Positions 1 through 6,526 of a DNA stretch of 15,897 nt are shown one piece after another. The stretch is from contig QGUR01000081.1 in the NCBI GenBank assembly GCA_003242205.1, forward strand, positions 1-15,897, written 5' to 3'. The translations under genes and the position numbers were made by a program. Source of the DNA: Chloroflexota bacterium. Its GTDB lineage: Bacteria > Chloroflexota > Anaerolineae > Aggregatilineales > Phototrophicaceae. The first letter of the stretch is position 1. Each line of letters begins with the position of its first letter. The notes beneath the pieces were generated by a model. That model searched no databases, was not told where the DNA came from, and worked only from the letters and a program-made list of their open reading frames with translations.

Positions 1-1
1 C

Positions 2-265
2 GCGACCCCTTTCGTATTCCCTGCCCCCTGCGAGGGTTGCGACGCGGTTTTCACCGAAAACGCCGAAGTCATGGGCCCCGTGCGGACGCAGGCAGCAAAA
101 ATGGCGTCGCCGAAACTGACACTGCATCGTGGCCTGCCGCGCTACGCCGACATCAACACCGTGTTCACAGCGGAATACCAACTCGTCATGCTGGGCGAGA
201 AAAGCCCCGAAGACGCACTGGTCGCTATCGACGCCGCGATAACGCAAATCCTGTCCGAATCGTAA
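2..265 (+). CDS. Sugar ABC transporter substrate-binding protein, C-terminal end (partial)
   Basis: An open frame enters from the left edge and ends at TAA 263-265, giving the last 87 residues of a protein. The tail contains ...YADINTVFTAEYQLVMLG followed by EKSPEDALVAIDAAITQIL. An invariant 'G.kspeeAL..a...i...L' ending is characteristic of family 1 extracellular solute-binding proteins, where it forms the last helices of the binding lobe. It lies directly upstream of two MalF/MalG-type permeases, the usual SBP-permease-permease order. The protein would be lipid-anchored outside the membrane and capture a sugar or oligosaccharide. The signal peptide and ligand-contacting N-terminal lobe are outside the window, so the substrate is inferred only from the downstream GH51 gene. 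A second frame over the same bases (37-309) is arginine-rich and looks like a shadow. Confidence 0.82.
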   Translation, partial: ATPFVFPAPCEGCDAVFTENAEVMGPVRTQAAKMASPKLTLHRGLPRYADINTVFTAEYQLVMLGEKSPEDALVAIDAAITQILSES

Positions 266-299
266 GCCATCCGACGACCTCGTTCAGAATATCAGACCG

Positions 300-321
300 G
301 GGGCTGTGACGTCACAGCCCC
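300..321. repeat. Perfect 22-bp palindrome between binding-protein and permease genes
   Basis: GGGGCTGTGAC at 300-310 is followed directly by its exact reverse complement at 311-321, starting 34 nt after the binding-protein stop codon. In RNA it can form a GC-rich stem of about 9 bp with a 4-nt ACGU loop. No T-run follows (CTAATAG comes next), so it is not a standard Rho-independent terminator. In ABC importer operons such hairpins often protect the binding-protein mRNA or partly attenuate readthrough, leaving permeases expressed less. A dimeric-regulator operator (core TGACGTCA) is the alternative. Confidence 0.6.
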
Positions 322-342
322 TAATAGCGACGACGGCGCTGG

Positions 343-361
343 CACGTGAGGTTGCCACGTG
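343..361. repeat. Paired CACGTG elements just ahead of the permease start
   Basis: Two copies of the self-complementary hexamer CACGTG lie at 343-348 and 356-361, 13 bp apart. They sit in a wider imperfect direct repeat (CACGTGAGGTTGCC / CACGTGATTGCC). The copies can pair with each other as a 6-bp stem with a 7-nt loop, about 10 nt upstream of the AGGA ribosome-binding site at 371-374. They might affect ribosome access to the first permease gene or bind a protein, but short palindromes like this also occur by chance. Confidence 0.35.
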
Positions 362-381
362 ATTGCCAACAGGATTCTGCT

Positions 382-1254
382 ATGTCTTATCGCCTAAACC
401 GCCGAACCGCACCCTACCTGTTCCTCTTGCCGAGCTTCGCGCTGTTGCTTGTTTTCAGCCTGATCCCTTTTGTTCAAGGGCTGTACTTTTCGCTGACCGA
501 CTACCCGCTGCTGCAAAGCCCGAAGTTCGTTGGTCTGGACAACTTTGCCCGCCTGTTTCGCGACCCACTGTTTGTCGCCTCGCTCAAAAATACGCTTGTC
601 TACATGATCGCCACGGTGGCGCTGCGTGTTATTTTGGGCCTTGCAGTGGCGGTAGCGCTTAACGGGCCGCTGCGTGGGCGGGTAGTGTTCCGGGCGATTT
701 TTTACCTGCCCGTAATCGCGCCGCTGGTAACGGTATCGGTTATCTGGCGTGTCATATTCGACACCTATTCAGGTGTATTGAACGCCGGGCTGGAACTGCT
801 CGGAATTGCGCCGATCCCATGGCTAACCAGCACGGCATGGGCTATGCCGGCGGTCATTATCATGAGCGTCTGGAAGACGTTTGGCTGGAACACGGTCATC
901 TTCCTCGCCGGATTGCAGGGCATTCCGCAGCAGTTATACGAAGCAGCCGCTATTGACGGCGCTTCCAAATGGCGTTCGTTCATTCACATTACGCTGCCGC
1001 TGCTCAGACCGACGATCCTGTTGGCGGTCGTGACATCGACCATCAGCGCATCACAGGTGTTCGATCAGGTGTACGTCATGACAGGTGGCGGTCCCGGCTA
1101 TAGCACCATGACGTTGGGCCAGATGGTCTATACCGCTGGTTTCCAGAATTACGAGATGGGCTATGCATCGGCAGTGTCGGTCATTCTGTTGCTGATATCG
1201 TTGGCGCTGACTCTGGTGCAGTTCAAGTTCCTCGGTCAGGAAGTGAAATATTAG
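382..1254 (+). CDS. Carbohydrate ABC transporter permease, MalF/UgpA type
   Basis: A 290-residue inner-membrane permease subunit of a binding-protein-dependent sugar importer (CUT1-type). An N-terminal hydrophobic segment begins at about residue 10 (YLFLLPSFALLLVFSLIPF), with about five further membrane helices. The conserved loop that docks on the ATPase is clear at about residues 187-212: EAAAIDGASKWRSFIHITLP. The DQVYVMTGGGPGYST stretch and the final helix are also typical of MalF/UgpA proteins. I chose ATG 382 because AGGA lies 7 nt upstream. The frame stays open to a GTG at 346, but that start would add residues and overlap the CACGTG repeat. It pairs with the permease that starts 49 nt downstream. 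No ATPase gene is present, so a shared MsmX/MalK-type ATPase encoded elsewhere is likely. Confidence 0.93.
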   Translation: MSYRLNRRTAPYLFLLPSFALLLVFSLIPFVQGLYFSLTDYPLLQSPKFVGLDNFARLFRDPLFVASLKNTLVYMIATVALRVILGLAVAVALNGPLRGRVVFRAIFYLPVIAPLVTVSVIWRVIFDTYSGVLNAGLELLGIAPIPWLTSTAWAMPAVIIMSVWKTFGWNTVIFLAGLQGIPQQLYEAAAIDGASKWRSFIHITLPLLRPTILLAVVTSTISASQVFDQVYVMTGGGPGYSTMTLGQMVYTAGFQNYEMGYASAVSVILLLISLALTLVQFKFLGQEVKY

Positions 1255-1266
1255 GCCGTGTCACAT

Positions 1267-1287
1267 CGCCGCGGCAGGCTAGCGGCG
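1267..1287. repeat. Inverted repeat between the two permease genes
   Basis: CGCCGC at 1267-1272 and GCGGCG at 1282-1287 form a perfect 6-bp GC-only stem with a 9-nt loop. It lies between the stop codon of the first permease and the strong GGGAGG ribosome-binding site (1293-1298) of the second. No T-run follows. It may affect mRNA stability or the ratio of the two permeases. A GC-rich 6-bp stem alone is weak evidence. Confidence 0.35.
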
Positions 1288-1303
1288 GCTCCGGGAGGTC
1301 CCG

Positions 1304-2182
1304 TTGGAAATTACCAGTACCCGCATTCAATCACAGCGCGAAAGTCTTCAAAGGTGTCGCGTGCGTTTCGACCCGTGGCGGATTTTGCTATACATCGCGC
1401 TAACCGTGCTGGCGTTGATCACGCTGTTCCCATTCATCTGGATGGTGCTGATGGCGCTCAAGACACCCGCCGAAGTGTTTGAGTGGCCGATCCAACTGCT
1501 ACCTGATAACCCGCAGTGGTCGAACTTCGCAGAAGCGTGGGCGCGCCAGCCATTCACTCGCTACTTTCAGAACACACTGTTTATCAGCATCGGCACGACG
1601 GTCGCCACGCTATTCACCGCTTCAACAGCAGGTTTCGCATTCGAGAAATACAACTTTCGCTTCAAGCGCCCCCTATTTATGCTGGTGCTGATGTTGCTGA
1701 TGCTGCCGCCGCAGGTGACGCTGATCCCGACTTACTTGCTGGTCCGCAACCTCGGCCTTGTAAACACCTATCTGGGACTGATGGTGCCGGGCTTGACAAG
1801 CGTTTTCGGCATCTTTCTCATTCGCCAGTTTTTACAGTCCGTCCCGGACGAACTCCTGGATGCAGCCCGCATTGACGGCTGTAACGACTGGAGCATTTAC
1901 ACGCTCATCATCCTCCCACTGCTCAAACCTGCGTTGGCCGTGCTGGCGATTTTCACTTTTACCAACATGTGGAACTCATTCCTGTGGCCGCTGATCGTGT
2001 CCGACTCGCGAGAGATGTACACGCTTCAGGTCGGTATCGCCTTTTTCTCCAGCCAGACCGGGACTGAATATCAATTGATGATGGCAGTCGCGGTCATCAG
2101 CCTGCTACCGGTCATCATCATGTACGTCCTTTTCCAGCGCTATTTCGTCAGCAGCGCAGCGATGTCCGGCCTGAACCGCTAA
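1304..2182 (+). CDS. Carbohydrate ABC transporter permease, MalG/UgpE type
   Basis: A 292-residue second permease of the sugar importer. After a short basic N-terminus, the first helix (about residues 28-48, ending FPFIWMVLMALKTPAEVF) matches the MalG/UgpE signature. The ATPase-docking loop is at about residues 186-211 (DAARIDGCNDWSIYTLIILP), followed by the typical MWNSFLWPLIV segment near residue 225. The start is TTG 1304, supported by GGGAGG ending 5 nt upstream. No in-frame ATG gives a complete first helix with a better ribosome site, so the rare start seems real. With the preceding permease it forms the heterodimeric channel. The substrate is not readable from the sequence. The downstream GH51 enzyme suggests arabinose-containing oligosaccharides. 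Confidence 0.93.
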   Translation: MEITSTRIQSQRESLQRCRVRFDPWRILLYIALTVLALITLFPFIWMVLMALKTPAEVFEWPIQLLPDNPQWSNFAEAWARQPFTRYFQNTLFISIGTTVATLFTASTAGFAFEKYNFRFKRPLFMLVLMLLMLPPQVTLIPTYLLVRNLGLVNTYLGLMVPGLTSVFGIFLIRQFLQSVPDELLDAARIDGCNDWSIYTLIILPLLKPALAVLAIFTFTNMWNSFLWPLIVSDSREMYTLQVGIAFFSSQTGTEYQLMMAVAVISLLPVIIMYVLFQRYFVSSAAMSGLNR

Positions 2183-2183
2183 C

Positions 2184-2214
2184 GTGGCGACGGGACGCTT
2201 AACCCTCTCGCCAC
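2184..2214. repeat. Intercistronic hairpin after the second permease gene
   Basis: GTGGCGA at 2184-2190 pairs perfectly with TCGCCAC at 2208-2214, and GGG (2192-2194) can pair with CCC (2203-2205) to lengthen the stem around an 8-nt loop. It begins one base after the permease stop codon. CAGTTCG follows rather than a T-run, so full termination is unlikely. Partial attenuation, or 3'-end protection of the transporter mRNA ahead of the oxidoreductase gene, is a reasonable inference. The rest of this 86-nt gap holds the AAAGGAG ribosome site of the next gene. Confidence 0.5.
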
Positions 2215-2268
2215 AGTTCGAGCCGGATATCAAATACTCGACTTCAAATATCAAAGGAGCAGCACGTT

Positions 2269-3759
2269 ATGGCGTTTTTGCACGAGCCAGCCAAAGAAAT
2301 TCCGATCATTGCCGAACCGGATATTCTCGTCGCCGGGGCTGGGCCAGCAGGCATTGGCGCGGCGGTCGCGGCAGCGCGAAATGGCGCGAAAGTATTGCTG
2401 GTCGAGCGCTACGGTTTTCTGGGCGGCAACCTGACCATTGCGATGGTCAACCCAATGTTCACCTTCCATGACGTGCAGGGGCGGCAGGTCATTCGCGGCA
2501 TCGCGGGTGAATTGGTTGACCGGCTGGTCGAACACACCGCCTCGCTCGGTCACGTCCGCGACCTGACATTTGACAACGCCTCGATGACGCCATTCGACCC
2601 GGAAGGCATGAAGCTCATCCTGTTCCAAATGGTGCGCGAAGCCGGCGTCGAACTGCTGCTGCATACGTGGGTGGTCGATGCCGTAACGGATGGCTCGAAG
2701 GTCACGCATGTCATCGTCGAGAACAAGTCAGGCCGGCAAGCCATTCAGCCGAAAATGATTATCGACTGCTCAGCGGACGCCGACATCGTCGCCAAGGTCG
2801 GCGCGCCGTTCAAGAAGGGGCGCGAGTCCGATGGCATGATGCAGCCGGTGACGCTGTTCTTCCGCATTGCCGATGTAGACGACCAGCGGCTACGGGCGTG
2901 GATGAAGGCCAACCGGGAATTGCTGAAGGACTCACCGACAGACGAGCAAATCGATAGCTCACAGGCAATCGCGTTCCTCGGCTTGCAGTCACTCATCAAG
3001 CAGGCGATTGAACGCGGCGAGTTTCCAGCGGACGCCGCGCCGCGCATCCTGATGTACCAGTTGCCGCGCAAAGGACAGTTTGCCGTCAATACCACGCGAT
3101 TGCAGGGCATTGACGGCACAAACGCCAACGACCTGACCCGCGCCGAATATCTGACCCGTGAACAGGCATGGGGCATTCTGCGCTTCCTCAAGCAGTATGT
3201 CGGCGGGTTCGAGGACGCCTATATTCTGGACACCGGCGTTCAGGTCGGCGTGCGCGAGACGCGTCACATTGTCGGCGACTACACACTAACGGAAGACGAC
3301 GTGCTCAGTGGTCGCGACTTTGAGGATGGAATCGCTTGCGGCACGTTTGCGATTGACATCCATCCGCCGGAAGGCGAACTGCAGGTATACACCGGCTCCG
3401 GCAAGGCAGTCTACGAAATCCCGTATCGCTCACTGCTTCCGCAGGGCTTCGATAACCTGCTCGTCGCGGGGCGCAGCATCTCGGCGACCCATGCTGCTTT
3501 TGGCTCGGCACGTGTCATGGCGACGTCAATGGCTATCGGACAGGGCGCGGGCACAGCGGCGGCACTGGCAATCAGGAACGGACAGACAACGCGCGAAGTT
3601 GACGTGAAAGCAGTACGCGCGGCGCTGTTGGCACAGGGGCAATATCTGCTTGACGAGCGAGCCGAAGTCGTGCAGGACGAAGGGCTAAAGCTTGAAACTT
3701 CCGGCGGCTCTACGGCAGAGGCTAGCCACTTTAACCCGTTCGCAGGCAGGGAGTCATAG
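2269..3759 (+). CDS. FAD-dependent oxidoreductase (FAD_oxidored/PF12831 type), substrate unknown
   Basis: A 496-residue flavoprotein. The N-terminal Rossmann fold shows the dinucleotide motif GAGPAG (G23-x-G25-x-x-G28) and an acidic residue ending the second strand (VLLVE46), as expected for binding the adenosine ribose of FAD. The C-terminal FAD motif is clear at about residues 397-440 (LLVAGRSISATHAAFGSARVMATSM, then GQGAGTAAALA), which is diagnostic of the FAD_oxidored family. No signal peptide or membrane segment is visible, so it is probably cytoplasmic. Start ATG 2269 has AAAGGAG 9 nt upstream. It lies between the sugar importer and the GH51 gene (6-nt gap), suggesting it acts on the imported glycoside or its products. 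Family members often sit in carbohydrate clusters, but few have known reactions. I cannot name the substrate. Confidence 0.85.
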   Translation: MAFLHEPAKEIPIIAEPDILVAGAGPAGIGAAVAAARNGAKVLLVERYGFLGGNLTIAMVNPMFTFHDVQGRQVIRGIAGELVDRLVEHTASLGHVRDLTFDNASMTPFDPEGMKLILFQMVREAGVELLLHTWVVDAVTDGSKVTHVIVENKSGRQAIQPKMIIDCSADADIVAKVGAPFKKGRESDGMMQPVTLFFRIADVDDQRLRAWMKANRELLKDSPTDEQIDSSQAIAFLGLQSLIKQAIERGEFPADAAPRILMYQLPRKGQFAVNTTRLQGIDGTNANDLTRAEYLTREQAWGILRFLKQYVGGFEDAYILDTGVQVGVRETRHIVGDYTLTEDDVLSGRDFEDGIACGTFAIDIHPPEGELQVYTGSGKAVYEIPYRSLLPQGFDNLLVAGRSISATHAAFGSARVMATSMAIGQGAGTAAALAIRNGQTTREVDVKAVRAALLAQGQYLLDERAEVVQDEGLKLETSGGSTAEASHFNPFAGRES

Positions 3760-3765
3760 GCGCAC

Positions 3766-5238
3766 ATGACGATTCGCGCAGACCTGACTGTTCATCCCGA
3801 TCGCACTTACGGCGAAATTGACCCGCGTATTTACGGGCAATACATCGAGAACGTGGAACTCGACGACCGTGTCATCTACGGCGGCGTATGTGATGAGAAC
3901 GGCAACTTGAACGAGGCCGTCATTGCCACGTTGCGCGAGATGCGCGTTCCGGTGATTCGCTTTGGCGGCAACTACAACGACGTTTACCGCTGGCAGGAAG
4001 GCATCGGCCCGCGTGACCAGCGCCCGGTACGTCCAAATTATTTCTGGGGCAAGGGTGAAGAGAATAACCAGTTCGGCACCGACGAGTTCCTGACGCTGTG
4101 CGAACGATTGGAAGCACAGCCCTTCATCAGCATCAACATGGGAACCGGCGACCTCCTCGAAGCGCTTGGCTGGCTCGAATACTGCAACTATCCCGGAAAG
4201 ACGACGCTGACCGACCTGCGGAAAGCCAATGGTCGCCCTGCCCCGTGGAACGTGCCGGTATGGGGTATTGGCAATGAAGCGTGGGGCAGCTGGGAAACCT
4301 GCTACGCGCCTCCCGAAGAGTATGCCCGCAAGTACAACATGTTCGCCCAGTACATGCGGAAGCTCGATCCGTCGATTCATCTGGTCGCCGTTGGCCATAC
4401 AGACCGCAACTGGAACAAAGCGGTCCTGACGACGTTTGCGCGCTTACCGGAATACCTGTCGGTACATATGTACGGGCACTCGTTCATTGACCACGACGGC
4501 AACTATGAGCAGCTTGTCGCGCTGCCCGCTGCCTTCGAGCGTGAATTCCGTAATGTCGTCACAGACCTGCATTTGTACGCCTCCGATGATGTGAAGCTGG
4601 CACTGGATGAATGGAATGTCCGCCATCTCGTTAACAGCAAGCTGACACGCAAGAGCCCGCGCCGCGCGCAAGATGCGCTGTTTGTCGCTGGCGTCTTCAA
4701 CGTCATGCACCGTTTTGCCGCCAACGTCGCAATTGCCAACTACGTGACAATGGTCAATGGCAACGCGCCCATCCGTGTAGTTGATGGTCAGGTCATGCGA
4801 ACGCCATTGTTCGACGTATTCCGCCTGTACCAGCAGTTCATGACTGGAACCGCATTGGTCGTCGACGTCGCGGCACACGGCTATACGGTGACACCGTTCG
4901 ACCGCGTAAGCTCTCCACACGGCCCAGCCGAGCCGGTTTACGTCACTTATGTCGATGCTTCAGCCACACGCCGCGCTGACGGCAGTATTGCGATCACGGT
5001 CATCAACCGGCATCGTGACCAGAACTGCCTTGTGACACTGCAGATCGACGGACAGGCCGGGTTGCGTCTAATGCAGGGTGTTCAGCAAACCAGCAACACA
5101 GTCGAGGATACAACCGCGACAGTGAGCGATATCACGACTGCAGTCACACCGCTGTCAGCCGGAGTCTTACAGGCCGAACTGCCTGCCCATTCGATAACGT
5201 GGCTGGTGCTTCAAGGTCGAGATGATGAGAACAGATAG
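3766..5238 (+). CDS. Intracellular alpha-L-arabinofuranosidase, glycoside hydrolase family 51
   Basis: A 490-residue retaining glycosidase that removes terminal alpha-L-arabinofuranosyl groups from arabino-oligosaccharides or arabinosides. The N-terminal strand region IYGQYIENVELDDRVIYGG and the VPVIRFGGNYNDVYRW barrel segment (about residues 61-76) are GH51 hallmarks. The general acid/base is E171 in WGIGNEAWGSW and the nucleophile is E282 in LALDEWNV. The C-terminal 130 residues form the usual beta-sandwich. Length fits the family (about 480-510). No signal peptide is seen, consistent with cleavage of imported oligosaccharides in the cytoplasm. Start ATG 3766 lies 6 nt after the oxidoreductase stop codon; AGGGAG at 3748-3753 is somewhat distant (12 nt). 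A related GH51 specificity such as endoglucanase cannot be excluded. A terminator follows. Confidence 0.93.
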   Translation: MTIRADLTVHPDRTYGEIDPRIYGQYIENVELDDRVIYGGVCDENGNLNEAVIATLREMRVPVIRFGGNYNDVYRWQEGIGPRDQRPVRPNYFWGKGEENNQFGTDEFLTLCERLEAQPFISINMGTGDLLEALGWLEYCNYPGKTTLTDLRKANGRPAPWNVPVWGIGNEAWGSWETCYAPPEEYARKYNMFAQYMRKLDPSIHLVAVGHTDRNWNKAVLTTFARLPEYLSVHMYGHSFIDHDGNYEQLVALPAAFEREFRNVVTDLHLYASDDVKLALDEWNVRHLVNSKLTRKSPRRAQDALFVAGVFNVMHRFAANVAIANYVTMVNGNAPIRVVDGQVMRTPLFDVFRLYQQFMTGTALVVDVAAHGYTVTPFDRVSSPHGPAEPVYVTYVDASATRRADGSIAITVINRHRDQNCLVTLQIDGQAGLRLMQGVQQTSNTVEDTTATVSDITTAVTPLSAGVLQAELPAHSITWLVLQGRDDENR

Positions 5239-5309
5239 TGTGTGAGGAACCCACCAAGCAACTGCTCGCTCGTTGTTCCCCGATGATCCGACAAATTGAA
5301 ACCCATACA

Positions 5310-5339
5310 AAAAGGCCCGATGCATCGGGCCTTTTCCTT
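5310..5339 (+). terminator. Rho-independent terminator of the transport/arabinofuranosidase operon
   Basis: A perfect 26-bp palindrome (5310-5335) centred on TGCA gives a stem AAAAGGCCCGA/TCGGGCCTTTT with a 4-nt loop, followed by TTTTCCTTA. It starts 71 nt after the GH51 stop codon. The A-run on the left side means it could also work weakly on the opposite strand. It separates the catabolic operon from the polysaccharide operon. Confidence 0.92.
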
Positions 5340-5411
5340 ATTGGAGCAAAAAGACTTAAGCACCTATGTATAAATCACCTACTAGCTAACCGCAGTACCT
5401 TTTTCCTATTA

Positions 5412-5434
5412 GCTTTGGCCCAGAAAACCAAAGC
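5412..5434. repeat. Inverted repeat GCTTTGG-N9-CCAAAGC in the intergenic region
   Basis: GCTTTGG (5412-5418) and CCAAAGC (5428-5434) are perfect 7-bp arms around a 9-nt spacer. The repeat ends 7 bp before the candidate -35 box at 5442. No T-run follows on either strand, so a terminator is unlikely. Its place just upstream of a promoter would suit an activator or repressor binding site. Confidence 0.4.
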
Positions 5435-5441
5435 AGCCCGA

Positions 5442-5471
5442 TTGACGTTTCAATAAAATATATTGTACTAT
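5442..5471 (+). promoter_or_regulatory. Candidate distal sigma-70 promoter for the polysaccharide operon
   Basis: TTGACG (5442-5447; 5 of 6 matches to the -35 consensus) and TACTAT (5466-5471; 4 of 6 to the -10) are separated by 18 bp. Transcription would begin near 5478, giving a leader of about 285 nt before the first start codon. Chance matches are frequent in AT-rich DNA. Confidence 0.4.
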
Positions 5472-5616
5472 TGCCCGTAGTTAAGCTTACTATTATTTAT
5501 ATACATAAACCGCTACAAAGTAATGAACATCTACCCTTACAGTCTAGGGTTGCTGTGCAAACGAACACCACACCTGTCTATATCCACCGATATCAAGGGA
5601 TGTGTTTATAAGTAGC

Positions 5617-5630
5617 TGAAAGCGCTTCGA
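5617..5630. promoter_or_regulatory. LacI/CcpA-family operator-like site
   Basis: TGAAAGCGCTTCGA matches the catabolite-responsive/LacI-family consensus TGWAARCGYTWNCW at all positions except the penultimate one (G instead of C). The centre AAGCGCTT is a perfect palindrome with the central CG that this regulator family recognises. It lies 22 bp upstream of the candidate proximal promoter. A sugar-sensing LacI-type protein could therefore couple polysaccharide synthesis to carbon supply. No regulator gene is in the window. Confidence 0.42.
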
Positions 5631-5652
5631 GAATGGCATAAGATATTTCATT

Positions 5653-5680
5653 TTGCTTGGATTTTATTATGATTTACTAT
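5653..5680 (+). promoter_or_regulatory. Candidate proximal promoter for the polysaccharide operon
   Basis: TTGCTT (5653-5658) and TACTAT (5675-5680) are separated by 16 bp in a very AT-rich stretch, with the -10 hexamer identical to that of the distal candidate. Transcription would start near 5687, leaving a leader of about 75 nt. It lies downstream of the LacI-like site. The -35 is weak. Confidence 0.35.
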
Positions 5681-5761
5681 AAAGTCAGTAATATGAAAGT
5701 TCATTTTATTAATTTTAATCGCATCTGATACCGATCATTGTCATTAGCTGGAGGTAATTTC

Positions 5762-6472
5762 ATGGCAGAGACATTAACGCTCTTGCCCGCGCATACAAAA
5801 GCCTCCCATTATTTCTTCCTCAAAAGGCTTATCGACCTTTGTTTATCGATTCTTCTACTCGTTCTGCTCTTACCTATTATGATCGTGATTGCTATTGCGA
5901 TCATGATCGACAGCCCGGGACCAGTCCTTTTCATCCAGGAACGCGTCGGATCGAAAAGGATTAGTATCAACGGTCATGCCATGTGGGTTGTGCAGAATTT
6001 TCGCGTTTACAAATTCCGGTCGATGTTCCACAACGCGGAAGAAGCACTCCACCAAGCCTATATCCAGAACTACGTCAATGGAAGCGAAGCATTACAGTAC
6101 GATGCCCACGGAAATCCCACTCGAAAACTGCTGAACGACCCGCGGGTAACCCGAGTTGGCAAGCTGCTGCGCCTTACAAGCCTGGACGAGTTGCCACAGC
6201 TTATTAACGTCATTAAGGGCGATATGAGTCTGGTTGGCCCGCGCCCTGTGCCAGTTTATGAGTTTGCGGCCTATCAACCCTCGCATCGGGAGCGACTTGC
6301 AGCTTTACCCGGCATTACGGGCCTATGGCAGGTGAAAGCACGCTGCCAGGTTCCGTTTGAAGATCAAATCCGCCTGGATGTCGAGTATGTCCGCAATCAA
6401 TCTCTCAAACTCGACTTACAGATCCTCCTGCTCACGATACCCGCCGTTCTCTCAGGGCGCGGCGCTGGCTAA
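5762..6472 (+). CDS. Initiating phosphoglycosyl transferase (bacterial sugar transferase, WbaP/WcaJ C-terminal type)
   Basis: A 236-residue monotopic membrane enzyme that transfers a sugar-1-phosphate from a nucleotide sugar to undecaprenyl phosphate, the first step of repeat-unit assembly. Residues 20-22 (LKR) and D25 lead into a hydrophobic re-entrant helix (about 23-49) with the usual internal proline (P38). VLFIQERVG and VYKFRSM follow. The catalytic Asp-Glu pair is D142-E143 in LTSLDELPQL, then NVIKGDMSLVGPRPVP and ITGLWQVKAR. It lacks the N-terminal four-helix domain of full WbaP/WcaJ, so it is the short form. ATG 5762 is chosen because GGAGG lies 7 nt upstream; the frame extends to a TTG at 5738, but that start lies upstream of this ribosome site. 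It begins the polysaccharide operon. The sugar cannot be read from the sequence. Confidence 0.93.
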   Translation: MAETLTLLPAHTKASHYFFLKRLIDLCLSILLLVLLLPIMIVIAIAIMIDSPGPVLFIQERVGSKRISINGHAMWVVQNFRVYKFRSMFHNAEEALHQAYIQNYVNGSEALQYDAHGNPTRKLLNDPRVTRVGKLLRLTSLDELPQLINVIKGDMSLVGPRPVPVYEFAAYQPSHRERLAALPGITGLWQVKARCQVPFEDQIRLDVEYVRNQSLKLDLQILLLTIPAVLSGRGAG

Positions 6473-6526
6473 GCCAGACTTACCCGGTCGCGTTCCTTAC
6501 CGGCTCATAGCTGAATAGAGGAAAAC

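Larger units (their letters stand above)
5340..5761. other. AT-rich intergenic control region without a supported gene
   Basis: About 420 bp between the terminator and the phosphoglycosyl transferase start. Base composition drops sharply: I count 24/60 G+C at 5341-5400, 18/60 at 5461-5520 and 13/60 at 5641-5700. The only frame here that is open for any length starts at GTG 5238 and runs through the terminator to 5456; it looks spurious. The region holds two candidate promoters, inverted repeats at 5412-5434 and 5533-5550 (ACCCT/AGGGT arms), and a LacI/CcpA-like operator. I found no match to a riboswitch class I know, and no JUMPstart/ops element. Confidence 0.7.

Noticed and set aside
646..655. 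GGCGGTAG, identical to the ops core of JUMPstart elements
   Set aside because: It lies inside the permease coding sequence, far from the polysaccharide operon, so it is a chance match.
3754..4398. 214-codon open frame on the minus strand
   Set aside because: It lies antisense to the GH51 gene including its catalytic segment; no recognisable domain is present.
5238..5456. 72-codon frame starting at GTG after the GH51 gene
   Set aside because: It reads straight through the Rho-independent terminator, changes composition halfway, has no ribosome-binding site and resembles no family.
5480..5640. Possible cyclic-di-GMP (GEMM) riboswitch in the leader
   Set aside because: Some short words such as GCAAAC and GAAAG occur, but the paired stems and tetraloop-receptor order of the class are not recognisable.
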